NCBI GenBank assembly: GCA_030220185.1
Contig: JASPKZ010004560.1
Coordinates: 62,001-126,000, forward strand
Direction of reading: 5' to 3'
From: Diploptera punctata
Lineage: Eukaryota; Arthropoda; Insecta; Blattodea; Blaberidae
Length of the DNA stretch: 64,000 bases
Below the pieces are notes generated by a model. It was not told the DNA's origin, made no database searches, and was given only the letters and a program-made list of their open reading frames with translations. This document shows positions 21,178 to 31,720 of this stretch, piece after piece. A program made the position numbers and the translations under genes. Numbering within the stretch: position 1 is the stretch's first letter; each line of letters starts with the position of its first letter.

Positions 21178-21886
21178 TACCTGAATGTCAGCAGATAGCG
21201 CATGCGGGAGATAATATAAAACATTTGTAGCAATTGATTATACCACCAAAAAGAGAAACCACTGTTTGTACTTTCTTAAACGAATTATTTTCCAGGAAAT
21301 AACGTTGCAGAAAAATGTAATTCACATATTTACATCATAGGACATCAGAAATTCATTAATACATATAATGTTGGTTATATATTTCTCCACTAGGGTACAA
21401 TATTGCGATCCTTTGGCAACAAATAATATGATCTGATTGCAGTGATGAACAAAAGAAGCAAATGAAGCGTACCAATCGTTTCTCATTTGTTTTCAAACAT
21501 CGCCGTTTACATTTAATTTATAAATATTTTAAAATAACTATATTTAAATAATGATTTGTGAGTAAACATCTTAATTTTATTCGTTAAATAGTCCTAAAAA
21601 TGCCACTCTTGATTTCCAAATTCTCTAGATAAATTGGAAATCACTCGTGGCATTACTTATGACAGATTGCTAATTTTGGAGTTAAATGTAGATTTAGTAG
21701 TTAAAGCAGATACTAATCTGAGTGGCCAATGGATACTAGTAAAATGTGTCTGGTGCTGAAATCTGGTGGCTGAAAAGAAAACTGTAAACACAATCACATA
21801 TGAAGTGTCTCAACTTTGAAAATCATTTACTCAAAACTGATCTTTTATTACGTATACCCCTTGGCTTCTAAGGGTCTCATATAATA
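20870..21886. mobile_element. R1 element, copy 1 with terminal inverted repeats
   Basis: About 1 kb, with ends gagacccttagaagccaagg and its reverse complement at 21860-21881. Internally it matches 43712-44412 and the split copy at 41500-43160. No transposase is seen, so it is a candidate non-autonomous DNA transposon. The target duplication is unclear (possibly TATA). Confidence 0.6.
21103..21178. repeat. (TA)n(GA)n microsatellite inside R1
   Basis: Simple tract; absent from the other R1 copies. Confidence 0.9.
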
Positions 21887-21934
21887 AAAAGTCTATAAAT
21901 AATGAAATTAAAAGAAAGTTTGGAGATTTTATGC

Positions 21935-22130
21935 CAACATGCCACCTACATAAATATTCAAATAAATACATACATGGAAAATACACAATTTATTATTGCC
22001 ATACGTGAATAATTATCTGAGAGAATATACGTTGACTTTATAAAAAAATGAGAAATTCCTTAAAATGAAGTGAGAAGTTGAGCTCAAAGTAACCTAAAAT
22101 CACCATATTTAGAATGTAAAATATATAGGG
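21935..22130 (+). repeat. Dispersed repeat R3, copy 2
   Basis: Same order of conserved words as 17120-17390, without the (TA)n tract. Confidence 0.6.
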
Positions 22131-22294
22131 TATCAGCCATTGCTAAAATAGTGTAGTGAACTTATCACAAAAACCCACTAATAAACAAGTGAGCACTAAA
22201 CTAATTTGGCGTACACTAACTCACCCATTTTCTCAATCTAACGTGTTCAAACTAACACTAATGTGCTCATTTTCTCACCCTAACTTGCCTACTA

Positions 22295-22390
22295 ATTTAT
22301 TTATTTAGCCTGGTGGAGTTTAGACCAATCGGCCTTCTTTTCCACTCACCAGGACAAACATATGTTACATTGGAATAAACCAATCACAAT
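22295..22390 (-). mobile_element. LINE 3' UTR scrap (tttattta-tailed family)
   Basis: tatttatttagcctggtgga then a conserved word set (ttccactcaccagg). Also seen at 31623, 34592 and 46780. It looks like the 3' end of a LINE with TAAA-type tail. Confidence 0.5.
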
Positions 22391-22606
22391 GAACTCTAAT
22401 TCTTCTTCTTAAATGGCACTATAGCCCAATAAAAACCTTCGCCTCCTCAGTGAGCCTCCTTCAGACATAATCCAATCATTCGAGCCTCCCAACCTGAAGG
22501 CCCAGGGAGTCTTCTGTTGGGGTTCCATACCCTACCTGAGATGTCGTCGTTTGAGGGCGCCAAGCTTCGCCCGAACCAATTAATTAATTCTAATATTAAA
22601 CACTAA
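22391..22606. other. Unclassified repeat-like DNA
   Basis: The GC-richer block 22440-22580 (cctcagtgagcctcc, aggcccagggagtc) looks like a transposon fragment, but I find no second copy here. Confidence 0.3.
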
Positions 22607-22713
22607 GCGTCAGTTTCACCAACAGAGGTAACTGTATTACGCCAGTTTCCCCCATGTATAATACATAGCTTAAACTGGCGTAATATAGTTACCTCTGTTG
22701 GTGAAACCGACCC
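22607..22713. mobile_element. 107-bp foldback MITE
   Basis: Near-perfect palindrome: arms of about 43 bp (GCGTCAGTTTCACCAACAGA... against GGGTCGGTTTCACCAACAGA...) around a 23-bp loop. TAA stands on each side (22604-22606, 22714-22716). A 3-bp duplication with such ends suggests a PIF/Harbinger-type MITE (inference). Confidence 0.7.
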
Positions 22714-22719
22714 TAAATG

Positions 22720-23169
22720 AAAATGTGACCATTAATGTAATATCTATAAGAGTAAGAACGATAACATAATAATGTTAATTAAAATTAAAAATGAAACTAG
22801 TAATAAAATTTATACAAGCGAGATAAGTTAAATTGTTTGGTAGGCTGTCTCTATTTAATGTACATGAAAAATTTACAAAAAAATAATGAGATATAATAAA
22901 CTAAGTTGTAGGTTATCAATTTTTAAAACACCAACTTGAAATATTTCTCAATCTTAATACTATTTATATAAATTAAATTAAATTAATTGCTATCAATGAG
23001 GTACATAAGTTAGTTTGTTATTAAATAATTCCTGGGATACAATCCCCTTATATGTGAGTAAACATGTAGCCAATAGGCTCTAGCAGGAACATGCGAGCAT
23101 GATGCTAGCAGTCACTTTTTTCTCTGATCGAACATTCACAAGTGGCATGGTGGCATAGAATAGCCCAAT
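22720..23169. other. No feature seen
   Basis: AT-rich; nothing recognised before the inverted duplication arm. Confidence 0.5.
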
Positions 23170-23179
23170 TGTTTGTAAA

Positions 23180-23229
23180 TTTATTTCATAATATTAATCT
23201 GTTAAATAAATTTAATACAAAAATTTATT
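23180..23229 (-). terminator. Polyadenylation signals of the Cys-rich paralogue
   Basis: AATAAA in reverse at 23224-23229 and 23180-23185, matching the two signals of the + strand copy. Confidence 0.65.
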
Positions 23230-23310
23230 ATCTTTGTGATAGACTCATCAATCTCAATTAGTAGAATTGTTAAATTATGTATGGCTACCGTCATTATGAA
23301 CACCTGCTTT

Positions 23311-24754
23311 TTATTGATATTGAGGAGCAGGACAGATTTGTAGCTCTTTTGAACAAGGTGGTTTCTGTAGAGATGGTGGACAACTAGGTAACATACAGGG
23401 TTTTCTTTTCAAACACTCATAAAATCTTTTTTGTTCTTCTAAGCTTTTCTTATGTTCTTCACGAGCTTTTTCCAATTCCATGTTTAACTTATTCACTCGA
23501 GCCTCGATCTCATCTATTTCCTTTGAAACAGCATTTTTCTTACAAACACCTGTGTACGTATAATTATTAGAAGGGCAAGTAGGTGTCGTCTCTAAACCTG
23601 GACATTTAGGTACTTGAGCACTACAAACAATGGGGTTTTCTTTAAAATTGAAAGTAGTATATCTACGAGGCAAATCTTCTTTGTTGAAATAACAATCTGT
23701 TAATAATTCCTTCATTTTATCACACATTGCTGGAACATTAGCTAAAGATGCAATTTTATTTTTCATTCCTTTTATATTACAAGGTCCATCACAGTCTTTA
23801 AGTTTATTTGGTGTACTGCTGCAAGGTCCAAAGCAGTCCGAGGCGATGCTGGTATGACAAGGGCCTTGACATTCTAGTTGTTGTTTTAATAAATTGCAAG
23901 GCCCTTCACACGAATGTAACATTTTGTTTACATTTTCGTTAAATATCTTAGATTTCAATGCATTTTCACAAGATTGTTCAATTTTTTCAAGTCTACCAAT
24001 GAGTTTAGTAATGTCATCTGTGTTTACTTCATTGCATGGCCCTGTACATTTATCTGTGTTTTGTGTACGTGGGGTTGGTATTGCTAATGCTGGACATGTA
24101 GGCATAGGAGGGCATGTACTTTGTTTTGCCAATGTTGAGCATGCTGGACACACAGACACAGGTGGACATGGACTTGGTTGTACCAATGCTGGACATGGTT
24201 TTGGTTTTGATAATGCAGGACACACAGCCACTGGTGGACATGGACTAGATGCTAGACATGTAGGCTTAGGAGGGCAAATCATTCTAACTGGTTTATCGCA
24301 TGTAAAAGGACAAGAATTTTGTTGTTCAATGAGCTCAACTATCTGTTCATTAAGTTTGGCATTCAACTCTTGAGCATTTTTTATTTGATCACTAAGTTGT
24401 GCTATTTTATGTAGTAAACAATTCAAAATTCTTTGTTTCTTTAATTTTTCTTCCTTTTCAACATTATCTCTTAGGTAAGGTGGCAAAATTTCCAAATTTG
24501 GTTCAATGCACAAAACAAGTTCTTTGTATCTTTTCACAAATGATTATGGTTGGTAAATTACCAGCCACTTCCTTATGACCTATCACTACTTTTGGAAGTC
24601 GTTCTCCCATGTGGAATGAATCTGCCAGTTGTTGCATTTCCGATCTCCCACCTGCCTGACTTATCTCGTTCTTTTGAACCCCATATTGAAAACCTTTATT
24701 TAAATCAAGTGGTTTTGCAACATCTGGGTTACAGGTATGTGGACAGTTAAGCAT
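23311..24754 (-). pseudogene. Cys/Pro-rich coiled-coil paralogue with one frameshift
   Basis: The ATG at 24754-24752 aligns with the start of the 5174 gene (MLN.PHTCN.). About 80 residues stay in frame to ICEKIQRTC. Then one net extra base within 24511-24516 (gttttg in reverse) shifts the frame, and a stop follows. From CIEPNLEILPPYLRDNVEKE onward, about 400 codons remain fully open to the TAA at 23311-23313. They keep coiled coil 1, the CP block, all five C-x-G-P-C motifs (one as CFGPC), the YFNKED...PRRYT core and coiled coil 2. The CP block is longer than in the sister copy, with an extra CPPVSVCPACSTLAKQSTCPP unit. One codon is also inserted (GHKEV against GKEV). A downstream ATG at 24537 could start a shorter protein. 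Either a recent pseudogene, an assembly error, or real frameshifting. Confidence 0.75.
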
Positions 24755-24851
24755 TTTGTATTTATTATTATACACAGTTCATATTTTATGAAGTGAATGA
24801 ATGAATTATTTCCATACTGTGTTTTTATGTCAAATCTGATGGTAAGTTGTA

Positions 24852-24930
24852 CCTCTTATATAGTTACATTGCTTCATTTTGTATCTTCACTGCACCATAT
24901 TGACCTCTGAGTATGTAACATACCTGTTAA
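24852..24930 (-). promoter_or_regulatory. TATA-type core promoter of the paralogue
   Basis: ctatataagagg in reverse at 24863-24852, about 100 bp before the ATG, preceded by the same 50-bp block as in the + strand gene (ctcagaggtcaatatggtgc). Confidence 0.6.
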
Positions 24931-25194
24931 TTGTGATTGACTAGTCCATGAGAAAGATGAATCAAATAATTTACTTCTTTAATATTATTACATGTTTCTT
25001 AAGGAGACATAACTGACATAAGAACGTGTATATAATATTGTTGTGGATTTTACAAAATGGTTGGCCTTGTTTTATAGCATCAATATAAGATAGGTCTATT
25101 AAGAAAAAATAATATTATAGAACAGAAGGCATTGTATTATTGCAACAATATACGGTATTTTCAATAGTTAAACTGCTTCTTCTTTTGATTCTTC

Positions 25195-25620
25195 GTCAGG
25201 CTCTACGACTTCCAGTGGAATGTCTTGGCCTTCTCAACCAGTTTACGCCACTTCTTCCTATCTTGTGCAGTCGATTTCAAATAAAAAATCCCCATCTCTC
25301 TCAAATCTTCAATTACGTCATCTTCCCATCGATCCTTGGGTCTTCCCCTTGGTCTTGTTCCCTGTGGCTTCCAATTTAAAATATCATTCGGCAATCTTCC
25401 TTTTGGCATTCTTAGTGTATGTCCAAACCATTGTAATCTTTTGGATTTGATGAAACTAATTATATTTTCTTTATTATTCTTGAGGTATAATTCGTCATTC
25501 CTTCTTAACCTCCAAGTTCCATTTTCCTTTACTGGACCTAGCACTCTTCTAAATATTTTCCTCTCAAACGTTAATAGTCTTCAGTTGTTTAAAATATTGT
25601 ATATTTCTCTAAATGCTAAT
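25195..25620 (-). mobile_element. LINE C-terminal fragment
   Basis: Open reverse frame of 113 codons: IISFIKSKRLQWFGHTLRMP, then RLPNDILNWKPQGTRPRGRP, then DRWEDDVIEDLREMGI. A well-kept RTE-like LINE C-terminus ending in an aromatic/basic tail. Confidence 0.75.
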
Positions 25621-25630
25621 TATCAACAGT

Positions 25631-25724
25631 AATCTAACAGAGGTGTTTTTTTTTCTGAAAAAATCACAAGCGACAAAGTCGCGAGTGATTTTGTATATTG
25701 AAAAACTCAACCTCGCGTTAGATT
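25631..25724. mobile_element. Short foldback MITE
   Basis: Ends aatctaacagaggtg and cctcgcgttagatt are inverted. An inner hairpin aaatcac-agcgac/gtcgcgagtgattt fills the middle. No clear target duplication. Confidence 0.45.
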
Positions 25725-26689
25725 TTGAGTAGCGAATAATACAACATCAGAAGCTAAAAATAATTATAATGTTTAATATTTACCAAATGTGAGATTGTGT
25801 ATCCCGATCTTACTTCCGGGAGTATAGTTATAAATAGCATATATTTACTGTTAAATCTCTTTGGGCTTGGGAACAATTAATAACAGATGATTTTATGAGA
25901 ATTAACTTTTAACAATAATGCAGATTCATTATAGAACATTCAATACATTTTTTAGAGCAACAGAACTAACTTTTTTGTTTTTTAATTTTTGAAGTTTTTT
26001 TCCTTTTAGCATTTATTGCTGTACCATATCAATCGTACATTGTTCAATCGATATCCTTGCGAAATAAGTTATTTTACGGATATATCTCTCATTACGAACA
26101 GGAAGAGGCAATTTTATCAACAGGAAGAGGCAATTTGTCGGTCTGTGAGATATATAGTCATTACAAATTACAATAGGAAGTAACATTATGAGGCTGTTCT
26201 TAATAAATAAGGTGAATCTGGTTTCATCTTGTCTCGTAAATTGTTGTGTTCTATTTGAACAAGTTTTTCATATGCTATGCATATCATCATCAGCTTGTGC
26301 AGACCAATCAGTCCCCAAAAGAAGAATAAATCGGTTTAATAAATATACTCCTGCTGTAACAAGGGGTTGAATTTTATGTTGCTGGCCGTGGATGTCAATT
26401 CCAATTCCATGTTTTGGTTGACGAAAGAACACGAAAAACAAATCCTTTTCCCTGGGAATTTAAAAATTCAAAATCCTATTTTTGTTCTTCTGGATGTAGG
26501 ATTTCTCTGGAACGGTGAAATTTTTTGAAAATACAATGTCATGTTAAATAGTTAACATGGTTGCGAGCCTACCTGCCTTAAGCCAACCTTAACTCTAAAG
26601 GTTTCAGATGGTTCTGCTTGTATCTGAATTTGGCATTGACTGTTGCTATTACTAATCTGATCGATTTATTTACCTGGAATCCAAAATTG
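25725..26689. other. No gene; short duplication
   Basis: A block at 26160-26215 (agtaacattatgaggNtNtt, aataaggtgaatctggt) recurs at 27665-27720. Otherwise nothing recognised. Confidence 0.4.
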
Positions 26690-27077
26690 TTTCATTGCTG
26701 AGAGTAGATGACCTCTATTTTTTCTATGAAGTGTTTCGTAAAAATATATTAATAGGTGACAAGTTTCAATATTAAATTCAGCTGTTTTTCAAGTATCTGA
26801 TCAATTATTGAGATAGCCCATATTATTTGACATGGGAGGCCTAATTGTTTAATTATATCCCATATCATATTTCTTACTTCCTTTATCACTTTATCAAAAA
26901 AGTTAACATAGTCTAAATATGCTACATATAAAATGGTAGGTTACATTTCCTTCTTTTCTCAAGTAATAATATTGTGGTAAAGATACAGTCAAAGCAATAT
27001 CTGCCTTTTATAAACCCATGCTGTGATTCTAAAATAAATCTATTATGTTATTAATTCTATTTCTTAATATTTTTGTG

Positions 27078-27130
<53 letters not shown>

Positions 27131-27440
27131 GTATGAGTTCAAGAAACTAATTCCCCTGAATTTACAACTAATGTAATCTTTTATTTTCTTTCTTTAATAG
27201 CGGAATGACTATTATTGTTTTTTTTAATCATCTGGGATGTTTTCATATTTTTCAGCATTGATTCAGCAGATTTAATATTCTTTTATATAGAAATGGTAGG
27301 CCATATTTTATAACTATATTTACTGCCTGATCCTGATTTTTTTATTCTAAAGCTTTGTGTTGATTTTTTTAATTATTCTCCTGTTATTTGGTCAATATTA
27401 GGATCATTATCCATTAAAGAGAAGGGATCCTGATTTATTG
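26690..27440 (-). mobile_element. Non-LTR reverse transcriptase fragment, decayed
   Basis: Reverse frames give in order: KNIKSAESMLKNMKTSQMIK; a CKFRGISFLNS piece (RT NYRGISLLN box); HSMGFIKGRYCFDCIF (QxGFxKGRSCxDxIF box); YVAYLDYVNFFDKVIKE (the YLAFxDFxKAFDxV box); then WDIIKQLGLP. These are successive RT motifs of a LINE different from RTE-1. A (TA)n tract interrupts it at 27076-27126, and many stops are present. Confidence 0.6.
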
Positions 27441-27484
27441 TTATCCACAATTAAAATAAAAATTCTCATTCTTTCAATTATAAC

Positions 27485-27540
27485 TAACTAACTCACTGGT
27501 ACTATCGAACCCATAGATTCATGACCGCCATTCTTTGAAT
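27485..27540 (-). mobile_element. RTE-1 3' tip
   Basis: cactggtactatcgaaccca then gattcatgaccgcc in reverse: the last ~55 bp of RTE-1 only. Confidence 0.6.
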
Positions 27541-27854
27541 TATATAGGATTAAATTGAATTTTATTATTTTCTTTCTTATTAGTATATTTCGTACTTTTA
27601 TAGGCTTTATCGTGCTGTTGTGTACAATATCTTCTAAGTATGAAACATATCTATCCAATAAATACATTACAATAATAAGTAACATTATGAGGTTATTTTT
27701 GATAAATAAGGTGAATCTGGTACATTTTCCCCATCTCCTTTTTTTTACTAATGTACAGATCTATTTTCTTCAGTTCTGTTTTGTGCTGTTCTAGTTTTCA
27801 GAACGCAGGTTTTTGTAATAAGTTGGCTCACTGTCTGACCAATGAGTAATACAC

Positions 27855-28060
27855 ATTTTACATTGCAACTATGCTGATTTTAGGTTACTTAGAACTCAAC
27901 TTCCAACTTTATTTTAAGATATTTTTTCACATTTTTGTTGGGGGAAAACTCGACATATATATTTCTTTCGGGTAGATATTCACTTTTTTGCAATAATAAA
28001 TTGTGTACTTTTGTTTTTTATTTGAATTTATGTTGATTGCATAGAATCCACTCTTCTTAT
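27855..28060 (-). repeat. Dispersed repeat R3, copy 3
   Basis: Reverse of the R3 word order (ctgattttaggttacttaga, ttgcaataataaattgtg). Diverged. Confidence 0.5.
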
Positions 28061-28640
28061 GAGACAGCACCATTATACTAAATAATGTTTAACGATTGAC
28101 AATATTAACAGTGTCATTGCTTTTTACACTGACTGTACATGACCTTTAATTTCACGTAGGAGAAGACTTTGTAAGTTTTGTTATGTGTAATAAAAGAAAT
28201 GCGGCGTTGCTTTGAATTTGTGTTCTCGTTGCGTTTCTACTCCCTTTTTCTACTTCATTACGTATACTGGGGGCTAGAAGTAGGGTTGTTCACAGAGAGG
28301 GGATAAGATGATTGTTGGCTGCAGAGTGTGACTGGAATAAGTAGAAATGGTAGATGATGAGAAGAGGGGTGTTTTGTTGGTGGAAAAGCGATATCAAGAA
28401 ATGAAAGACGAGGGTGAAAAAAGATCGTATAGTAGGTTTGGAAATAAAAAGAGGTTGAGACATTGATAACTGAAAATAGATGGGAAATAACCCCACGAGA
28501 AAAAAAAAATATATATATTGGATTTTTTATTTGAAGATGCTTTCTACCTACTCATAATTTTCCCTTTTATTTAAGATTTTTGATGAAATAAAGTTCATTT
28601 GAAGGACAAAGTTAAAATGAGGATAACAATTGATCGAATA
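28061..28640. other. No recognised feature
   Basis: The stretch 28230-28500 is less AT-rich and may be an old repeat; I cannot name it. Confidence 0.4.
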
Positions 28641-28757
28641 TATAGTCTATAAATGAACATCTGTGACTCTGTCCGTTCTCTATGGACTGAAAAACTACTT
28701 GACCGATTTGAATGGGGCCTTTACCATCATTCAGAGATTTTTTGAGGCAAAGTATAT
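28641..28757 (+). repeat. Repeat with 'ctgtccgttc...gaccgatttgaatgg' signature
   Basis: Resembles 30335-30560 and a signature common in arthropod transposon-derived repeats (ctgtctgtcc ... accgatt). Non-coding. Confidence 0.35.
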
Positions 28758-28759
28758 AA

Positions 28760-28834
<75 letters not shown>
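28758..28834. repeat. (TTA)n microsatellite
   Basis: About 75 bp pure trinucleotide tract. Confidence 0.95.
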
Positions 28835-28837
<3 letters not shown>

Positions 28838-28894
28838 CGTATAAGTTTCTTCTCTTTTCTTCTTCTTCATCTACTTCATGAAATTAAGCATTTT

Positions 28895-29235
28895 GATCTG
28901 TTTTTACATCAAGTGGGATTTAATGAATTTTCCAGTCTAGTAAATGGGCGTCCAACACTTCGATAACCTATTGGTTTGTATTTTAATAAGAGTTGGGGGA
29001 TTCTATCTGTAGGCATTATTTTAACATGTTCATACCAGTTGTTTCTCATATTATCAATTTTATTTGTTAAATTAAAAATATTTAAGTCTTTTCTAATATC
29101 TTCATTTCTTTTTCTGTCCAAAATTGTCACACCTGCTACTGAAAGTAAGAACTTCATTTCTGCAGTTTCTATTTTTCTTCTCTTTTATTTGATACAAACT
29201 CTCTACTAGTATAGAATGTTGAATTACTCTTAAAT
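28895..29235 (-). mobile_element. LINE C-terminal fragment
   Basis: Reverse frame TILDRKRNEDIRKDLNIFNL, NWYEHVKIMPTDRIPQLLLK, then GYRSVGRPFTRLENS. A LINE-B-like C-terminus. Confidence 0.7.
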
Positions 29236-29650
29236 ATACTGGAACCATTGTTTTCTCGTATCAAAATACTTGAAGAACATTCCTAAATAACGTCTGGGTT
29301 GAATTAGCATTGATGTTAGCATGACAGTAGGTGGATATTATATTACTGACATGGCAGCACCTGTGTGACTGTTTGATCCATACTAATTGAAGATAATGGA
29401 TTGCATTATGGGATTACAATGCGTGGCCATTTGATGTGATGACATTAGTACTACAGTTCAAAAACGTGCCTGCAAAGTCAATGTAAATTCATTTTACTCT
29501 ATTAGTGAATGGATGCTTTCAAAATCGAAGGAATGAACTTCTGCATGGAGGAGATGTTTTAGTGTGAAATTAAACAATTACCGATTGGAATCAATGGAAA
29601 CTTTTTAGGAGCGGAAATTTGACATTTTTCGAAAAAAAAATTAATTGCTC
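29236..29650. other. No feature seen
   Basis: Nothing recognised. Confidence 0.5.
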
Positions 29651-29651
29651 T

Positions 29652-29723
<72 letters not shown>

Positions 29724-29751
29724 GCTTGCATTGCTCAATGTTAAAGATTTA

Positions 29752-29797
<46 letters not shown>
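29651..29797. repeat. (TA)n tracts around a 34-bp recurring link
   Basis: Two (TA)n tracts flank 'gcttgcattgctcaatgtta...tttaattataa' (29724-29757). The same link sits beside tRNA-like units at 9576-9610 and 58448-58490. Confidence 0.8.
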
Positions 29798-29802
<5 letters not shown>

Positions 29803-30063
29803 GCATTGCAGCTTTACTAGGGAATTATAGGTGTGGCAGTTCCCGTTGCTTTCCACATCGGTGAGGGATGATGATGATAGTGATAAGGATGATGATGGCC
29901 GGATGATTTTCGGGGACCATTGGGCCCTAAGCGCCCTGACATTTGTCTTACAGGTGAGGAAAAACCCCGAAAAACCCCTCACTCAGGAGCCTGTCCCGAC
30001 CGGGAATCGAACCCGGGCCCGCTGCGTGACAAGGCAGCACGCTACCTCGAGGCCATAGTGGTG

Positions 30064-30066
<3 letters not shown>
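29797..30066 (-). mobile_element. SINE-A, tail type 2
   Basis: Reverse copy from ggtggac at 30066 to the tail-2 word tgcaNagctttactaggg. It faces the + strand copy at 30098 across a (TA)n tract. Confidence 0.85.
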
Positions 30067-30097
<31 letters not shown>

Positions 30098-30101
<4 letters not shown>

Positions 30102-30305
30102 GACAAATGTCAGGAAGCTTAGGGCCCAATGGTCCCCGAAAATCATCCGGCCATCATCATTCTTATCATTATTATCATCATCCCTCACCGATGTGGAAAG
30201 CAACGGGAACTACCATACCTATAATCCCCTTGTAAAGCTGCAAAGCATAGCATGAAGAAGCTAAGATTGCAGTGAAGGTCCTGCCCTCGGACAGAATTAC
30301 TATGG
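30098..30305 (+). mobile_element. SINE-A body plus tail 2, headless
   Basis: Starts at aagacaaatgtcaggaagct and runs through tail 2. The tRNA-like head is missing, replaced by (TA)n at 30067-30097. Confidence 0.8.
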
Positions 30306-30334
30306 ATATATATATATATATATATATAAACGAA

Positions 30335-30560
30335 TGTATGTCTTGTATGTCTGTCTGTCCTTTATGCATTATTACACCATTCAACCGATTGTCATGAGGA
30401 TTTCTGCAAAATGTTCAGGTGTTCCCCTGGAAGGTTTAAGGCTATAACAGAGTTGTAATACTCAACCCCTTCACCCTTAAAAATTACTCTTTGCATTAAA
30501 AAACGCGTTTTTGGGACCTTTTTGGACGCTTAAATGGCTGGCCCTGCCTAAACAATATCA
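30335..30560 (+). repeat. Repeat with 'gtctgtctgtcc ... aaccgattgtcatgagg' signature
   Basis: Non-coding block typical of arthropod mobile-element-derived repeats. Related to 28641-28757. Class unknown (Helitron-like is possible but unproved). Confidence 0.35.
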
Positions 30561-30599
30561 TATACACCAAATTAAAGTACAAAGAATTGAATATCTAAA

Positions 30600-30850
30600 A
30601 AAAAAGTACAAAAAGTCCGCGACAACATATGTTTATCTTTTACGGATAACTCATAATAACCATTTTTATCTTTCAGCTCACTGATGTCAAGAAGATCGGG
30701 ATTTCTAGATTCCCGGCAAGCATAGCAGCGCACGGCGGGTATTCGTTTAAGGATAACTCTCAATAGCCATTGTCTTTCAGCTCATTTATGCCAAGAAGGT
30801 CGGGATAAGTAGATTCCCGAACAACGCCGGGTAATCAGCACGGGGTATCT
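30600..30850 (+). repeat. Dispersed repeat R6, two tandem units
   Basis: Two ~110-bp units each read '...ggataactc-NaatagccattN...tttcagctcaNtNatgNcaagaagNtcggga...gattcccg'. Their mirror copies are at 33565-33815. Confidence 0.55.
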
Positions 30851-31220
30851 AAAATAATTACGACATTTGTTTGTTTACATGGCTTATATCGTATGACAAT
30901 TTAGCTACTTTTGTATATGTTAAACATGTCATAAAACATACATTTTATACTACATATATTTGTATAATACTCCATGGCGTGACAAGCCCAAAAAGTCTTT
31001 GGTGTACCAGCTGGATGCTGGCCTCAGATCCATATGTATTAATCGCAGAAGCAGACGATCATCCCGACAGTGTAGGGGTGGCATGTGGTCAACATTCCAG
31101 GTTCCCCAGCAGTTATAGCCGGTTTTCTCTACCTGGATCCACTACTTATTGTAGCTATCCAAATACCTCACAATGATAGGTGGACATCAGTCCCATATTG
31201 GTCGAAATTCCATGATAAAT

Positions 31221-31438
31221 GTATTGACTAAGGCTTTCACAGCCGGAGTTGCTATGATGATCTTGAAGAAAATTTCTGGGCTTTAGGCCGTGGTCTCGAG
31301 GCTTGAAGTTCCCCGACGTTTCGCCAGAGACTGCGTCTGAGACAACCCTTGAGGATGACAGACGCAGTCTCTGGCGAAACGTCGGGGAACTTCAAGCCTC
31401 GAGACCACGGCCTACAGCCCGGAAATCTTCAAGATCAT
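31221..31438. mobile_element. Penelope-like terminal-repeat foldback, with TSD
   Basis: 218-bp insert flanked by an 11-bp duplication ccatgataaat. Arms at about 31256-31339 and 31359-31438 are nearly perfect inverted copies around a 19-bp loop. The 5' lead reads gtattgactaaggctttcac. No coding remains. Terminal repeats of Penelope-like elements are often inverted and carry a hammerhead, which fits. Confidence 0.65.
31345..31395 (+). ncRNA. Hammerhead ribozyme-like motif in the PLE foldback
   Basis: Box 1 TTGAGGA (31349-31355; consensus CTGANGA, so the first C is T), stem II CAGA/TCTG extended by G/C, then GAAAC (31376-31380) directly followed by GTC (31381-31383). The C-G next to GAAA with no loop is the minimal stem III of PLE ribozymes. 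The C-to-T change in the core would be expected to cripple cleavage. Confidence 0.55.
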
Positions 31439-31622
31439 CCATGATAAATTTTCTTCCCCCATGGAGACCCGAAATATCCCAAGTCCCGTAGCTCTGCGTC
31501 AAGGCATCTTGCCTTAACCACTCGGTAATGGCGCGGGAATTGTTTATGGATCTTAAATATTTTGGACTTTAAATTAAAAATGCTTAACTGTACAATCACT
31601 TTTCACACTCACTGTATAAATA

Positions 31623-31720
31623 ACAACTTATTTTATTTATTTATTTATTTTACCTGATGGAGTTAGGACCTTTAAGGACTTCTCTTACAACTTATGTACA
31701 TCAATGATAAATTAAAGATT
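31623..31720 (-). mobile_element. LINE 3' UTR scrap
   Basis: ttatttatttattttacctg then atggagttaggacc. Same 3' end family as 34592-34690 and 22295-22390. Confidence 0.5.

Larger units (their letters stand above)
23170..25150 (-). repeat. Right arm of the inverted segmental duplication
   Basis: Mirror copy of 4775-6690, including the upstream words 'ttatgtcagttatgt' and 'ttatttgattcatctttctc', promoter, frame and 3' UTR. Confidence 0.85.
31001..31538 (-). mobile_element. SINE-B, split by a Penelope-type insertion
   Basis: The head is at 31450-31538 (gcgcNNtaccgagtggttaag in reverse); the tail ends near 31001. The body is opened at ccatgataaat, which is duplicated at 31210-31220 and 31439-31449. 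Confidence 0.85.

Noticed and set aside
31256..31438. Host hairpin RNA gene
   Set aside because: The palindrome is bounded by an 11-bp duplication inside a SINE, so insertion of a mobile element explains it better.
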